DNA of 64,000 bases from Phymorhynchus buccinoides (GCA_017654935.2 CM065684.1:60910854-60974853), one strand, 5' to 3'; shown: positions 1 to 11,095, counted from the stretch's first letter. Made by a program: numbers and translations. The notes: generated by a model from the sequence alone, not told the origin.

Positions 1-163
1 AATGCATTTTCCCCCCACGTTTTCTGATGAAAGGGCTATGATGCGATAATCATGTATTTGTCAGTGCATTCATGCGCAAGTGCGTGTGAATCACGGGGTT
101 CAAACCCCAAGGCTGTATCTCAATAACTGCTACGTGGGGTCACTTTAAATTTAGTGTGTTTTT

Positions 164-478
164 GTGGTGGGATGGGTTCCTGGGTTATATATCCAGGGCG
201 TTTTGAGCCTAAACTGTGATGTCCTTAGTGGTGGATCACCCTGGGCAGGGTCCTGGTGTTTGTGGTGGGATAGGTTCCTGGGTTATATCCAAGGCGTGTT
301 GAGGCTAAACTGTGATCTCCTTAGTGGTGGATCACCCTGGGCAGGGTCCTGGTTTTTGTGGTGGGATAAGTTCCTGGGTTATATCCAAGGCGTGTTGAGG
401 CTAAACTGTGATGTCCTTAGTGGTGGATCACCCTGGGCAGGGTCCTGGTTTTTGTGGTGGGATAGGCTGCTGGGTTAA
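164..478 (+). repeat. Tandem repeat, about 96-98 bp x 3.2
   Basis: Three consecutive units start at 164, 262 and 358, and a partial unit starts at 454. Each runs from GTGGTGGGATAGGTTCCTGG to GGGCAGGGTCCTGG. An open frame crosses the whole array only because 96 is divisible by three and the unit has no stop in that frame. Derived short motifs (GATCCAGGGTG-like) continue to about 545. I see no coding evidence. Confidence 0.9.
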
Positions 479-762
479 ATCCAGGTGATCCAGGGTGATC
501 CTGGGTGTTCATGAGGGTGATCCAGGGTGTTCATGAGGGTGATCCTGGGCCAATTGTTTTTGTCATTTTTAACATTAACAAATCAACAAGAAGTGCCAAA
601 CACAAGTGAAATGAAGACTGGAAGAGTGACAAAGAGAACTAAAATAAATGTGGTTTGGATTGAGGATTTAGACAACTTTTATACTAAAAAGTTGCTGTTT
701 TAAGAATACTCGGAATTAGGCCCTGACTGGTGTTCTCCAGTTCCGAGTATACTCGGAATTCG

Positions 763-1038
763 TCCACACCTTCTGGAAGTTCTGTGCTTGTAACTTCCTC
801 TAATCTGCCACTCCCTTTGACTCTGCTTTTTGTCATCTACTATCTTTCTGATTTATTGGCCCATTCTCCTGCCTTAAAAAAAAACAATCTTCCAAGCAAT
901 TTTTCTCCTTTGAGCTCTTCCAAAATCAGAATGTGTCGGCTGTACACAGCGGGGAGACCAGTGAAAATTGAAAACCAGACACATACATACCTTACCCATT
1001 ATGGCCATATAACGCAGAAGCAGAAGAAGAAGAAGAAG
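763..1038 (+). mobile_element. SINE-like family A, subtype 1, ending in (AGA)n
   Basis: This copy starts with the module ACCTTCTGGAAGTTCTGTGC shared with copies near 32690, 50515 and 61465. It continues through the CTTCCTCTAATCTG and CATCTACTATCTTTCTG blocks, then switches to a 3' module (GCGGGGAGACCAGTGAAAAT) shared only with the 32.6-kb copy. It ends in GCAGAAGCAGAAGAAGAAG. The A/G-rich simple tail and dispersed copies suggest a retroposed short element. No clear RNA polymerase III box was seen in the body. Confidence 0.65.
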
Positions 1039-1411
1039 TATGACGAAGTATTGATGCACAAAACAAGGCAGATTAGAGGGAGACTGCAGACAAAGAGATA
1101 CAGCATAGAACATAAGGGAAACTCACCGATAAAATGCCGGCGAAAATGATGATGGATCCTCGTAACATCTGCCACACTGACGCATCCACATACACCAGGC
1201 CTATACCTGACACATGACGAAATAACACATTTCATTGCGTCATTTATCGCAACATTACATCAGATTGACGATAGACAATATGGTAGAGATTTTGTAACCC
1301 TATCATTAGAAAGTAAAAATGCCAGAGTTTCATGGACCTAAATGTTTTTTGTGAAGAAGATGTGCACAATCACCGATAGATAACAAAATCCTATAAAACA
1401 GTGTCATCCAT

Positions 1412-1652
1412 TTAACTCCTTCCCTGCCCGGTCCAGTGTCTCTGTCCAGTGTCTACTACAGGAGCGTGATGCTATTGATGATGTCATAACTTGTGATGTC
1501 ATAGCCCTGGAATGTTGGTGTTTGGTTTAGACAAGTCATGAAAGATGTATCTCCAGACCATTTTCTCAGACTGAGTCTAACAGGTCTCTTTTAAATTTTG
1601 TAATAAGAAAATCGATAATTTTGCTGTTTTCCACTGGCAGTGAAGGGGTTAA
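1412..1652. mobile_element. TTAA-flanked MITE (CCTTYNCTGCC-type ends)
   Basis: It begins TTAACTCCTTCCCTGCC and ends CTGGCAGTGAAGGGGTTAA, which are imperfect inverted ends bounded by TTAA. A close relative lies at 30075-30294 and shares the internal blocks GATGATGTCATAAC and CTAACAGGTCTCTTTTAAAT. TTAA boundaries with CCC-starting ends are known for piggyBac-type transposons. The family assignment is inferred from the ends only, because no transposase is present. Confidence 0.7.
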
Positions 1653-1803
1653 TTGAAATCTCACTAATTCTGCACTCACTGTCAAATGTGTACCGTATTT
1701 TACTGACTATAAGGCGATACTCTTTGTGTGAAATTTGGAGTGGTGCGCCTTACAGTCTGTAAAACTAATGCCTTTGTTGAGTAAAACAAAGTTGCTGTAG
1801 TTC

Positions 1804-2093
1804 TTAAAGACCCAGTGCGTCATGTGTCAAAATCACGGTTTTCACGTGTTTTCTCTCTTATAGCTGGTAAGAAAGCTTATTTTGACCAAGTGTTGCTCCC
1901 ATACAAATTGCCTCTTGCACAAAAACAAGACATCACTTTAAAGAGCAGCCTCGATCATATATGAAGAAAGTCTGAAAATGAGACATCACTTTAAAGAACA
2001 GCCTCGATCGTATACGCAGTAAGTCAGAATGTGGGCCACACCGACCCAGAAAAAAACAAGGGACTTAATCCAGCCGGCTCTGTGGGTCTTTAA
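1804..2093. mobile_element. MITE with TTAAAGACCC ends
   Basis: The left end is TTAAAGACCCAGTGCGTCATG and the right end reads GTGGGTCTTTAA. Shorter members lie at 5757-5886 and 8242-8362 and a degraded one near 53.4-53.6 kb. All share TCTTATAGCTGGTA. Internal blocks at 1935-1990 are partly duplicated (GACATCACTTTAAAGA). Confidence 0.65.
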
Positions 2094-2299
2094 TGGGAAA
2101 TAGTTTGTATTTTATACATTTCTTCTTTAATGATTTCCTTCGCAAATAAATTTATGTTCCGAAGTATCATAGGTTGCAAAAAAGAAAACAAAATGACATT
2201 GTCCCCCCCCAACCCAATTCCTTTCAGAATTAACACATCCATGCTGCAGAATAGAATAGTACGACCTGGGGGGAAAAACACGCTTCATTGCTCGGCATT

Positions 2300-2475
2300 T
2301 TACTGTATTTCACGGACTATAAGGTGCACCTGATTATAAGGCGCACTCCCCAGACTTTACACCAAATTCACATTTTGTTCTTATAGTTTCTTACTATGTT
2401 ATTTGTCATATTCATGGTGCAGGGGTCTAAGTCTAGAAATAAAGTATCGCCTTATAGTTCGTAAAATACAGTACA
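2300..2475. repeat. Repeat with GTATTTYACGGACTATAAGG ends
   Basis: It contains TTTCACGGACTATAAGGTGC followed by GATTATAAGGCGCACTCC on the left and CGCCTTATAGTTCGTAAAATAC on the right, an inverted pair. Related fragments occur at 1691-1790, 3425-3615, 3735-3860 and 7345-7500, so this is an abundant short family. Confidence 0.65.
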
Positions 2476-2496
2476 TGTATTGTATGATTTCATTAG

Positions 2497-3059
2497 TACC
2501 GTACTTTTCGGGTCATTAGGCGCTGCTGTGCATAAGGCGAATAGGTCAATTTTCAAGAAAAATCTGACAAAATCCAAGTAAAAGGCGCCCTCGTTTATAC
2601 AGAAAGTCGAAGTTTGAAGCTCGTACACGTCCTGTAAACGATTACCGACCGCCATTATTGTTGTCGTAAACGAGAGTTTGCTCCCTTCCCAAATAATCGA
2701 AACTTCCGTTTTTGCGACTTCCGGTTGTAGTGTTTGGACAATTCTTCACGGAAACTGGTAGAATTATGGCATTTTAAGCTCTACAACGATGCTTTTTATA
2801 TCCAATGAAGGGTTATGGCATCTGTTGGACGGTATCTCGGATGATAATAGGGATTTTGAAGCATTTAAAAGTGAGTATTCATCGCATCGGTGACTCGTTA
2901 CCACTTTCGATGTTGTGACTCGCAGTAGACTGTACTGAGTACGGCAATTGTTGCCTCTCTTCTCACGATTTTGTTCACTAATAGGGCGCCCTCGTTTATT
3001 AGGCGCATAGGTCCAAATTGGAGAAAAAAATATCGCCTTATAGTCCGAAAAAGACGGTA
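2497..3059. mobile_element. DNA-transposon-like element, TACCGTA...TACGGT-type ends, copy 1
   Basis: The left end is TACCGTACTTTTCGGGTCAT and the right end is the imperfect inverse CCGAAAAAGACGGTA. Subterminal blocks TAGGCGCTGCTGTGCATAAG and GGGCGCCCTCGTTTATTAGG also occur in the copy at 3957-4692. The two share an internal section containing CGGTATCTC and CGACTCGTTAC. No transposase was found. Confidence 0.65.
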
Positions 3060-3099
3060 GTTTTAAGCAATATCAGTTAGTGGAGAACAGAGTAAGAGT

Positions 3100-3420
3100 G
3101 TGCACTGCACAGCAGCTACTGCTACAATAAACATATTGCGTAAAGAATTCACAATCTCTCTATATCACATTCTTATTGTGTGTCGTTTTTTGTTGTCATT
3201 GTTGTTTTGTGCAATCTTTTTGTTTTTCTCGTATGTAGATGTTGTAGTTGATGTGATGCTGCTCTTAGAAACATTGTTCGATGTTGAGCTTAAAAAAAAA
3301 AAAGACTTCACAATCTTACAAATCTTGTAGTCCATAAAACAGACAATTTCACATTACGCTCTTTGCATGATTTTGTTGATTTAGTGTAGGAAAATATTTG
3401 GGTGAAGGAAGCCTTAAAAA
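3100..3420. other. Unassigned AT-rich spacer
   Basis: This stretch between two transposon-like copies is AT-rich and has only short open frames. It contains one A11 run at about 3291. No repeat family or exon could be supported. Confidence 0.5.
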
Positions 3421-3867
3421 ACAACCACCATATTTTACAGACTAAAAGGCGATACTTTTCCCCAGACTGAGACCCCTGCGCCTTATAATGTGACTACAAC
3501 TAAAAAAATCTTAATTTTGTGTAAAATTTATGTGTGTGTGTGTGAGGAGGGGGGGGGGTGTGTGTGTGCGCACCTTATAATCAGGTGCGCTAAGTTATAG
3601 TCAGTGCTATACGGTACTGTACAGCAATGAAAAATTAAGAGCATAAACATAAAGAAATCTACGTATTCCTGATGTTGGAAGGATAGAGCTAACAATGAAA
3701 AAGGGATAAATGAAGGAGGGGGAGGGTTGCTTTTAACATATTTTTCGGACCACAATACGCAAAATTCAGGTTTTCTTATTACATTTTCTTACTATTTTAG
3801 TAGTCATATTATAAGGCGAGGGGTCTCAAAAAAAAAAAGTATTGTCTGAAAAATAAGGTAAAAGGAA

Positions 3868-3957
3868 TCCTACCTGCCACTGATGTCCCCAGAAGATCAC
3901 AGATTGTGGGCACCAGAAAGATCCACTGGAACACCCTGAAATCAGCAGTAAACAGTA
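3868..3957 (+). repeat. Diverged single unit of the 53-bp repeat (possible founder)
   Basis: It contains ATTGTGGGCACCAGAAAGATCCACTGGAACACCCTGAAATCAGCAGTAAAC with substitutions and extra bases relative to the array unit at 4691-5211. It lies on the other side of the element at 3957-4692. Confidence 0.6.
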
Positions 3958-4692
3958 CAGTATTTTTCGGATCATTAGGCGCTGCTGTGCTGTGTATAAG
4001 GCGAATAAGGCAATTTTCAAGGCAATTTTCAAGAGCCAAGTGTCCCAAAAATGTGTACTGAAACAAGGCGCCCTCGTTTTTTGGCACGCTTGCAAAAGAA
4101 AGTCAAAACGGGGCGATGAAGCCTGTACATTTGCCTGTTTGGCAAACGCTTAAATGACCCGCCGGACTCTCGGCGCCCGTATCTCCGGCACTGCTGTCAT
4201 TCAAATTTGGCAGTTGGATCCCGGGGACTTTCAAAACCAGAATCAATTTCACACTTCGCTGTTTTTGCCGAATCGCTTCCTGTTGTTGTGTTTGCTATGG
4301 CTCAGGCAAAGCTTCGCGAAAACTGAAGAGAATCGGGATGGCATTTTCAGCAGCTCCACAAACGATGCTTTTTAACATCCAATTTGCTGTACTCAGTTTA
4401 CCAGACGGTATCTCTAGGACCATTAATAGGAGCATTCTGAAGCATTTTAACGGGAAACGGGGCCTTATTCGTCGTTTCGGCGACTCGTTACAACTTTCGA
4501 TGTACTGACTCACAGTAGAAGAACTGTACTGAAGAAGATGGCAATCGAGAGCCTCTATTCTCACCCGGCGATTTTGTTCAGCGTTATAGGGCGCCCTCGT
4601 TTATTAGGCGTTGCGCTAGTATTGCATAGGTCCCTCGTTTATTGGAGAAAAAAAAGTCAAACTTTGCCTTATAAACCGAAAATTATGGTACA
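3957..4692. mobile_element. DNA-transposon-like element, copy 2 of the TACNGTA family
   Basis: It starts TACAGTATTTTTCGGATCAT and ends ACCGAAAATTATGGTAC. It matches 2497-3059 over TAGGCGCTGCTGTG, CAACTTTCGATG and GGGCGCCCTCGTTTATTAGG but is longer, so the two are diverged copies. Its right end touches the 53-bp tandem array, and a single diverged unit of that array lies just left of the element. Confidence 0.65.
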
Positions 4693-5211
4693 TTGTGGGA
4701 TAAAGGTCCACTGGAACAGCCTGAAATCAGCAGTAAACAAGTGCATTGTGGGATAAAGGTCCACTGGAACAGCCTGAAATCAGCAGTAAACAAGTGCATT
4801 GTGGGATAAAGGTCCACTGGAACAGCCTGAAATCAGCAGTAAACAAGTGCATTGTGGGATAAAGGTCCACTGGAACAGCCTGAAATCAGCAGTAAACAAG
4901 TGCATTGTGGGATAAAGGTCCACTGGAACAGCCTGAAATCAGCAGTAAACAAGTGCATTGTGGGATAAAGGTCCACTGGAACAGCCTGAAATCAGCAGTA
5001 AACAAGTGCATTGTGGGATAAAGGTTCACTGGAACAGCCTGAAATCAGCAGTAAACAAGTGCATTGTGGGATAAAGATCCACTGGAACAGCCTGAAATCA
5101 GCAGTAAACAAGTGCATTGTGGGATAAAGGTCCACTGGAACAGCCTGAAATCAGCAGTAAACAAGTGCATTGTGGGATAAAGGTCCACTGGAACAGCCTG
5201 AAATCAGCAGT
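4691..5211 (+). repeat. Tandem repeat, 53 bp x 9.8
   Basis: Unit starts (CATTGTGGGATAAAGG) are spaced exactly 53 bases from 4691 to 5168. Units are nearly identical, with rare changes such as GTTCAC or GATCC in units 7 and 8. The array runs into a TG microsatellite at 5212. Confidence 0.95.
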
Positions 5212-5290
5212 ATGTGTGTGTGTGTGTGTGTGAGTGTGAGTGTGTGTGTGTATATGTGTGTCTGTCTCTGTGTGTGCATTTGTGTATATG
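5212..5290. repeat. (TG)n microsatellite, interrupted
   Basis: TG dinucleotides are interrupted by GAG, TATA and CTGTCT. The tract directly follows the last 53-bp unit. Confidence 0.85.
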
Positions 5291-5756
5291 CTGCAGGTAT
5301 CTCTCTGCCTGTATGTACACCTGCACGTATTGCATGCATGTGTAAACACATTCACCTAAGCATCTGCTTGGGTACATGATGTGGACATTCATGCGTTCCA
5401 TGAAGACAAACCACGCCAACGTAGGATGCATCAGCAAGATTCAAGTAACCATAACATAACCATGGGTGCAACTACACAAAATGAAAGAACCCGAAAGGTC
5501 AGAGTCCAGGGGTAATTCCTCTCTGCAGCTGAAGCAAAAATTGATTTATGAAAGTATTTTATTTGCTTTTCCCATAATTTATACAAATGCTTATTTCAAA
5601 GTATTTGAAAAATACAGTAGACACACAAAGATCTTGTTTGACAAATGTTAAAAATAGGAACTTCCTGTTCCGGTAAAATTCATAAACAGGAAATCCTTGT
5701 AAAAAGTTGCACTCATGCAATGCATAGCGTAGATGACATTTTTGGCCTATTATGGC

Positions 5757-5886
5757 TTAAAGACCCACCATGTCATGTGCTAAAATCATGGTTTTCACGT
5801 GTTTTCCCTCTTATAGCTGGTAAGAAATCTTAAGAAATCTTCCAAGCATAAGAGGGAATGTGACACATGACGTGGGGGGTCTTTAA
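5757..5886. mobile_element. Short MITE with TTAAAGACCC ends
   Basis: The left end TTAAAGACCCACCATGTCATG and right end CACATGACGTGGGGGGTCTTTAA are inverted over about 22 bases and bounded by TTAA. The centre is palindromic (CCCTCTTATAGCTGG against CATAAGAGGG). A near-twin is at 8242-8362. Confidence 0.8.
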
Positions 5887-6219
5887 GTCGAAGTTGAACT
5901 TTAGATGTGATTGAGGCATCAATTGATGCCTGTTCGCCAGTCAAAAAGTGAAAGTGTGCAGCATAAGCCTTATTTTCTACTGAGCAATTTGTTTTAATCC
6001 GTGTGCCAGGTGACCGGCCCAGCCTACCTGGGGTGTTCAGGTGGGGCCTCTGGCTCCCGTCCCAACTGAGCAGCCCATTTCATCTGCAACAGACATACAG
6101 ACAGCTGTATCAGAGCCGTCGTCTAGCGATAATTAGTCTTAATTCAAATGGATTTTATCATTGGTTGAAATTAGCCTTAAGGTTAGCCCAGTCGTAGAGT
6201 GAGAGTGAGAGCTATACCT

Positions 6220-6791
6220 TAAAGGTGATCCCTGACGGATGAGTTTTTGCAAGAAACATGTTGAGATCACCAGAAAGACAGCCTTGTCAGGGATCAGAAC
6301 ACTCACTTTGCTCTGGTTTCCTGGAAATCAAACCGTCAAAATGGCGATTCCTCCTTGGTGGAGATGCTGGAGAGAGAAGCCATTTTGGATGGGGTGGGTG
6401 GGGGTCACTCAAATTGTGGTTGAAGCGTTTTATTTTTTTGTAGTGCAGTAAAAAATAAAATAAAAAAGGAGCTATTCCCTTTGTTGTGAGCGAAACTCCT
6501 TTAGATAAATTGTATAAAAAAATTTGTTAAATAAAAAGGCTTGTATTGCCAAAAGTTTCTGCAAACGATTTGGTCTAAAAGCAGGCAGCCATTAGAAAAG
6601 AAACGGCACATGCCTTCTCTTTAAGCTTTAGGTGAAAGAATTTTACTTCCAGCACCTCCGCCAAGGAGGAATCGCTGATTTGATGGTTTGATTTCCAGAG
6701 CAAAGTGAGTGTTGCGATCTCTCTAAAGGGTGTTTTGCAGGTGGTCTCGACGTGTTTCTTGCAAAAACTCATCCATCAGGGTGCCCCTTTC
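6220..6791. mobile_element. Foldback element with arms of about 165 bp
   Basis: The left arm (about 6220-6400) contains GATGAGTTTTTGCAAGAAACA. The right arm (about 6615-6791) contains its inverse TGTTTCTTGCAAAAACTCATC. The arms also share the inverted CTCACTTTGCTCTGG and the CCAAGGAGGAATCGC region. The spacer of about 215 bases is AT-rich. No coding capacity was seen. Confidence 0.75.
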
Positions 6792-6894
6792 AAGCCAGCC
6801 CAGGACTATAAAACATGGACTTCACACAAGCCGAAACGCACGGCCCGGAGAGACGCTGGTTGCTTCTCTCTCTTTCTTCCACTAGCATCTGAGA

Positions 6895-7050
6895 CCCCAT
6901 GGATGGAAATCTGTTTAACGTCATCCGGTCTGGAACAGACACATATGGGACACAAGTAGATATAAAGATGGGGGGAACAATCCTGGAGGCAATGCCTGGA
7001 GGCAGTGAAACACCAGGAAAGTCCCAGTTTAAAAAAAAAATCAATATGAG
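6895..7050. repeat. Dispersed repeat related to the 27.06-kb MITE interior
   Basis: The blocks AGTAGATATAAAGATGG, ATCCTGGAGGCA and CCAGGAAAGTCCC are shared with 27060-27170. There they sit inside a pogo-type MITE; here no intact ends remain. Confidence 0.55.
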
Positions 7051-7344
7051 ATACATAATTATATTTCTGAGACCTGATCCCAAGATTCAGGCCTTTGATA
7101 CCCCTGTTATGCTTTTAATTGATTTTCTACAGCAATGGAAAATCAGTGCACATTTTCAGTGTCTTTTGTGAACTTGCGACTACAACTCTCAAACTGGGAA
7201 ACATCTGTACTGGCTCCTAGTGCTGCAGCCTCGGGGATTAGCTGGCCTTTGGGGACCTTCACCGATGCCAACTGCTTGGAATCCTCATGGCTTAGACAGC
7301 AAAGGGGGTGGCATTTCCATAATAAACATGATCCACAACACCAT

Positions 7345-7500
7345 ATTTTTTTTACCATAAGGCGCACCCTCCAAATTTGACACACAATTCACATTTTGTT
7401 ATTCTATTTTCTTACTATATTATCAGTCACATTACAACATAAGGCGCAGGGTCTCAGTTTGGGGGGAAAATGTGTCGCCTTATAGTAAGAAACCAAAAGG
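7345..7500. repeat. Fragment of the ...ATAAGGCGCACC repeat family
   Basis: The left part TTTTTTTACCATAAGGCGCAC and right part CGCCTTATAGTAAGAAACC form a degraded inverted pair matching the family at 2300-2475. Confidence 0.55.
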
Positions 7501-7810
7501 TAACCGGAGTCACACATAACTGACTAGCATACACACACACACACACATACACACATGCATGCACACACACACCACACACAAAATGTATGCATGCACTGAT
7601 ACAGGATCTGCCATACTTGCTCTAAGAAGTGCCAAAGCAAATTAAATGTGTTTTGAAGAATTTGAGCAGTCCTGTCAAGCAACAAAAATGCATGGATCTC
7701 TACATGTATGGCAACACAAATGGAAATCAAATGGAATGCTCTGTGGGTGATATCAAACCCTTCCTCGTTCCTTCAAAAAATATGCTTTTCTAAATTTCAG
7801 AATAGAACTT

Positions 7811-8245
7811 TCAATCCCTTCACCGCCAGAGGAAAACTGAGAAATTATCGATTTTCTTATTACAAAATTGAAAAGATAAAGTGTAAGGCCTGGTACATCC
7901 GGATTTAAATAATAAATAATCAAGAAGCAAAAAAATAATCAATAAGTAAAAGAAAGAAGGAAACAAATATACGGATTAGGGTAAATATGGACACGTGTGT
8001 ATATTTTTTCCCCTTCTTTCTTTTACTTATTTACGGATGCGCATGGGTTTCCGCACGGAACATCCGTGTGTATGTGTACACGGCCTTAAACTCAATCTGA
8101 GGAAATGGTCTGGAGACATATCTTTTCTGACCTGCTTAAACCCAAAACCATCAATCCAGGACAACGACATCAAAAGTTACGACATCATCAGTTACATGTA
8201 TCACACATCCGGTAGTAGACACGGACTGGGCAGGGAAGGGGTTAA
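7811..8245. mobile_element. TTAA-type MITE interrupted by a second element
   Basis: The left end CCCTTCACCGCCAGAGGAAA and right end CAGGGAAGGGGTTAA belong to the family at 1412-1652, here in the opposite orientation. Between about 7880 and 8090 it is interrupted by sequence bordered by TAAGGCCTGGTACATCCGG and the partly inverse GTGTACACGGCCTTAA. The host element resumes at CTCAATCTGAGGAAATGG. Confidence 0.6.
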
Positions 8246-8362
8246 AGGCCCACCACATCACGTGTCAAAATCACGGTTTTCCCTCTTATAGCTGGTACGA
8301 AATCTTAAGAAATCTTCCTAGCATAAGAGGGAATGTGACATGTGATGTAGGGGGTCTTTAAA
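8242..8362. mobile_element. Short MITE with TTAAAGGCCC ends
   Basis: It abuts the previous MITE and shares its TTAA. It begins TTAAAGGCCCACCACATCACG and ends GATGTAGGGGGTCTTTAA, with the central palindrome seen at 5757-5886. Confidence 0.75.
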
Positions 8363-8770
8363 AAACAAACATAATCCTAATCGCAGACAAACCTAAACCT
8401 ACCTCCACTTTCTATCCAAACCCTACCCCACCAGACCCCATCTCCAAAGTCCAACTACCAACCTCTTTGATAAACTGTTTCCTTTCCCTGCGCCGCGCCA
8501 GAAACAGACCAAACAGACAGGAACACTCCCCTGTAAACAGACAATGCAATGCACATGCTACAGTTGATAAACACACAGTAATGGATTAGTCTTGGAAACA
8601 AAGAAACGCTGACTTCATTGCCTATCTATAGTGTAACTAACAAAAATATACACCTCTGACTCAAAATTCTTGTGCTTCATATTCTGTCATACTGCAGTTC
8701 TGTTCTACGTCTAGAGTTGCAGAAGATAAAATCATTGGTCGGATTGAAACGATTCATCCGTTTGTATTCT

Positions 8771-9300
8771 TTAACCCTCTCACGGCTGCATACGCCAGAT
8801 CTGACCGATTTGTTCTTTACCATTGGCTCCCGTAGCGCCGATTGCGCCCGCTGAACGCCCGGTCTAGTAGTTTCACTTTCACTTTTGCCCTACCCACAAT
8901 GCAATATACTAAGTTAGTTATTCCTGTTCCTGACTCTCAGTGGTCCGTTTTTGGTTCTTACAGCAAGGGAAAGCACCCACTAGTCTATTTGAACGGATTT
9001 TTCGAAGTGACCCGAAATTGGTTTTCTTCTTTCCACGTCACATGTGCAGTATTGACTCGGCGCGATGCTTGGAGCGCCATTACGGATTTTTTGTATTCCA
9101 ATTCATGGTTTGTTGTGTGACAGTGTGTTAGCTTTGGAATGAAAATATCATCATTGCTATTCAAGAAATTAAATGTGAGTTAGACTTTATTCTGGGTGAT
9201 TTTTTTAAATAAAAGATTTGGTGTGATGTTCGGAGTTACTTCCCATCACTTGGTATTCAATATAGATTATCGGTTCGATTGATCAGAGTGAGAGGGCTAA
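8771..9300. mobile_element. Possible TTAA-type element with weak inverted ends
   Basis: The left end TTAACCCTCTCACGGCTG and right end GAGTGAGAGGGCTAA are inverted over about 12 bases. The interior is not shared with other copies here. Open frames of 63-92 residues inside it look like chance. Confidence 0.4.
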
Positions 9301-9481
9301 AACTTTTTCACGTTTGCTACAAATGCTTGCAAAGTTCTCCAATTGAATTTCAAAAGGCTATATTCTAAATTACTATACTGTGCATGTTTGTGTGTGCACT
9401 TACACACATGTGTGCATGCATGCCTGCTTGCTTGTAGTTTGCATGCATGCATGCAATGATACATGAGTACCATCGGAAAAT

Positions 9482-9648
9482 AGTGACCTCCGTAGAATGG
9501 TGTGACCAAGGTCAATAGTCTCCCGGATCAGTCTTCCATAGTATTTTGTCCATAGAAATACTTGTGTTCTATATAACTGTAGAAAACTGAGCCGGGTCTA
9601 TTTTCTCCTGAGACTATTGATACGACCATGGTCTAAATTTTGCACATA
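9482..9648. repeat. Imperfect inverted repeat
   Basis: GACCAAGGTCAATAGTCTCC on the left pairs with GAGACTATTGATACGACCATGGTC on the right across a spacer of about 100 bases. This may be a small MITE of unknown type. Confidence 0.5.
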
Positions 9649-9691
9649 CATGTAACACCTGCTTTATGTATGTATGTGCACGTGTATGTGT

Positions 9692-9935
9692 TTAACCCTT
9701 TCACCGCCAGCCATATTTCAGCCAAAAATGCCATTAAATTTACCTGGGTAGAGAACAAAAATCCATCTGCAGTATTGGGGATTCTTCTGTGACATATATA
9801 AAATAAGGTCTATCTTTACTTCCCAAAACAAATACAATAAGGTCTTATGATAATAGACCCCAATTTGATGCCTTTCAGTGACATAGGTGTTAAATCACTG
9901 TGGTGCTAAAATGCGACGTTGGCGGTGAAAGGTTT
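9692..9935. mobile_element. TTAA-type MITE (CCCTTTCACCGCCAG ends)
   Basis: It begins TTAACCCTTTCACCGCCAGCC and ends TTGGCGGTGAAAGGTTT. Its interior (TTACCTGGGTAGAGAA, GGGGATTCTTCTGTGACAT) matches copies at 39458-40161 and 52168-52413, and the same end and TTACCTGG block recur in the 95-bp satellite at 57.9-60.9 kb. Confidence 0.75.
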
Positions 9936-10254
9936 CGCTTGCTTGAAACTTGAGAATCTGGTAAGCAAATTAAGAAAATTCCAGGACTTTTCCAGGAGCT
10001 TTAGGGCCTGTGCTGTTTTTCCAGCACTTTTCAAGCCCTGGAAAAGACCTTGCTAGTTTTCCAGGACTGTTCAAGTTTTCAAGGACTTGTGGGAACCCTG
10101 GTTACACTAACAGTAACACAATGTAGTTTTATTATTTATTAAATATCACTAGTTCTGTTCACCTATGAACATGATCCAGGTCTGGAACCAGGGGTGATCA
10201 AAGCTGTGCACCGTCGCCGTGTTGTTGGCTGTGGAGTTGGGATAGCCCTTCACA

Positions 10255-10529
10255 CTGCACACACACACATGAATGCATGCACACACACAAACATATACAC
10301 ATACATATACAAACATGCACACATACACACACACACACACATGCACATACACATACACAGTAACACACACATACTCTCTCTCACACACACACTAACTTAC
10401 ACACATACATATAACAAGCACACACACACACACACACACACACATGCATATACACACACATACTCTCCTTCACACACACACACTAACATACACACATGCA
10501 CACACAAACATACATACATACATACATAC
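10255..10529. repeat. (CA)n-rich microsatellite
   Basis: CACACA tracts alternate with CATACA, ACTCTCTC and a short (CATA)n run. Long open frames on both strands are composition artefacts. Confidence 0.85.
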
Positions 10530-10530
10530 A

Positions 10531-11015
10531 TATCGTCGCTGTCCGACGCTAACCGTGTATCTACAAAATTTGACAAAAATAGATTTTTTACTGAAACTCC
10601 TTCCAGTGACCTCACGCAGGTCTTCTATAAATATCTTGTCTGCGACCAATGAAAATGCTCAAATTTGTCACATGATACCATGGAAATAATCGTGTATGTG
10701 GCGGGTTGTTGCTGGTTTTGACGCGATAAGCGTGTAACTGGTCACGCTAATCGTGCAACTGCCGGCAGCTGTCGTATCTTCCATTGTGAGAACAATGCAC
10801 TAACTTTGTGACTAACCGTGTAACTGAATTATCATGAAAATTTTGGGTGTTAATGCAACTTTTATTGTGTCACATGTTTACTCATCGGTAAAGAAGAAGG
10901 GTCAAATGTATATCAAATGGGGATTGACTTTGTAGCAGGCGACAATATGTTTTTTGATGCTCCTGTAAAATCACTGACTGTGTAAATACACGGTTAGCGT
11001 CGGACAGCAACGATA
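10531..11015. mobile_element. 485-bp element with about 36-bp terminal inverted repeats
   Basis: The left end TATCGTCGCTGTCCGACGCT continues into AACCGTGTATCTACA. The right end TGTAAATACACGGTTAGCGT continues into CGGACAGCAACGATA. The two are inverse over about 36 bases with roughly four mismatches. It is inserted in a CATA/TATG simple repeat, so a TA or TATA duplication cannot be read. There is no open frame of meaning. Confidence 0.8.
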
Positions 11016-11035
11016 TATGTATATACAAACATGCA

Positions 11036-11063
11036 CACGCACACACACACACACATGCACATA

Positions 11064-11095
<32 letters not shown>

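Noticed and set aside
90..115. GGGGTTCAAACCCC, a T-arm-like hairpin
   Set aside because: No A-box or other tRNA arm at the right distance upstream.
2090..2333. Overlapping 60-residue frames on both strands
   Set aside because: Located at the edge of short repeat copies with no protein-like features.
4691..5211. CRISPR-like regular repeats
   Set aside because: The 53-bp units abut with no spacers, in eukaryotic DNA; this is a simple tandem array.
7132..7330. Exon-like segment after TTTTCTACAG with AATAAA at about 7321
   Set aside because: A good acceptor and a short frame (NGKSVHIFSVFCELA) exist, but no matching upstream exon, and the frame stops after 28 codons; insufficient support.
8842..9131. 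92-residue frame
   Set aside because: It lies inside a TTAA-type repeat; no domain, splice or codon-use support.
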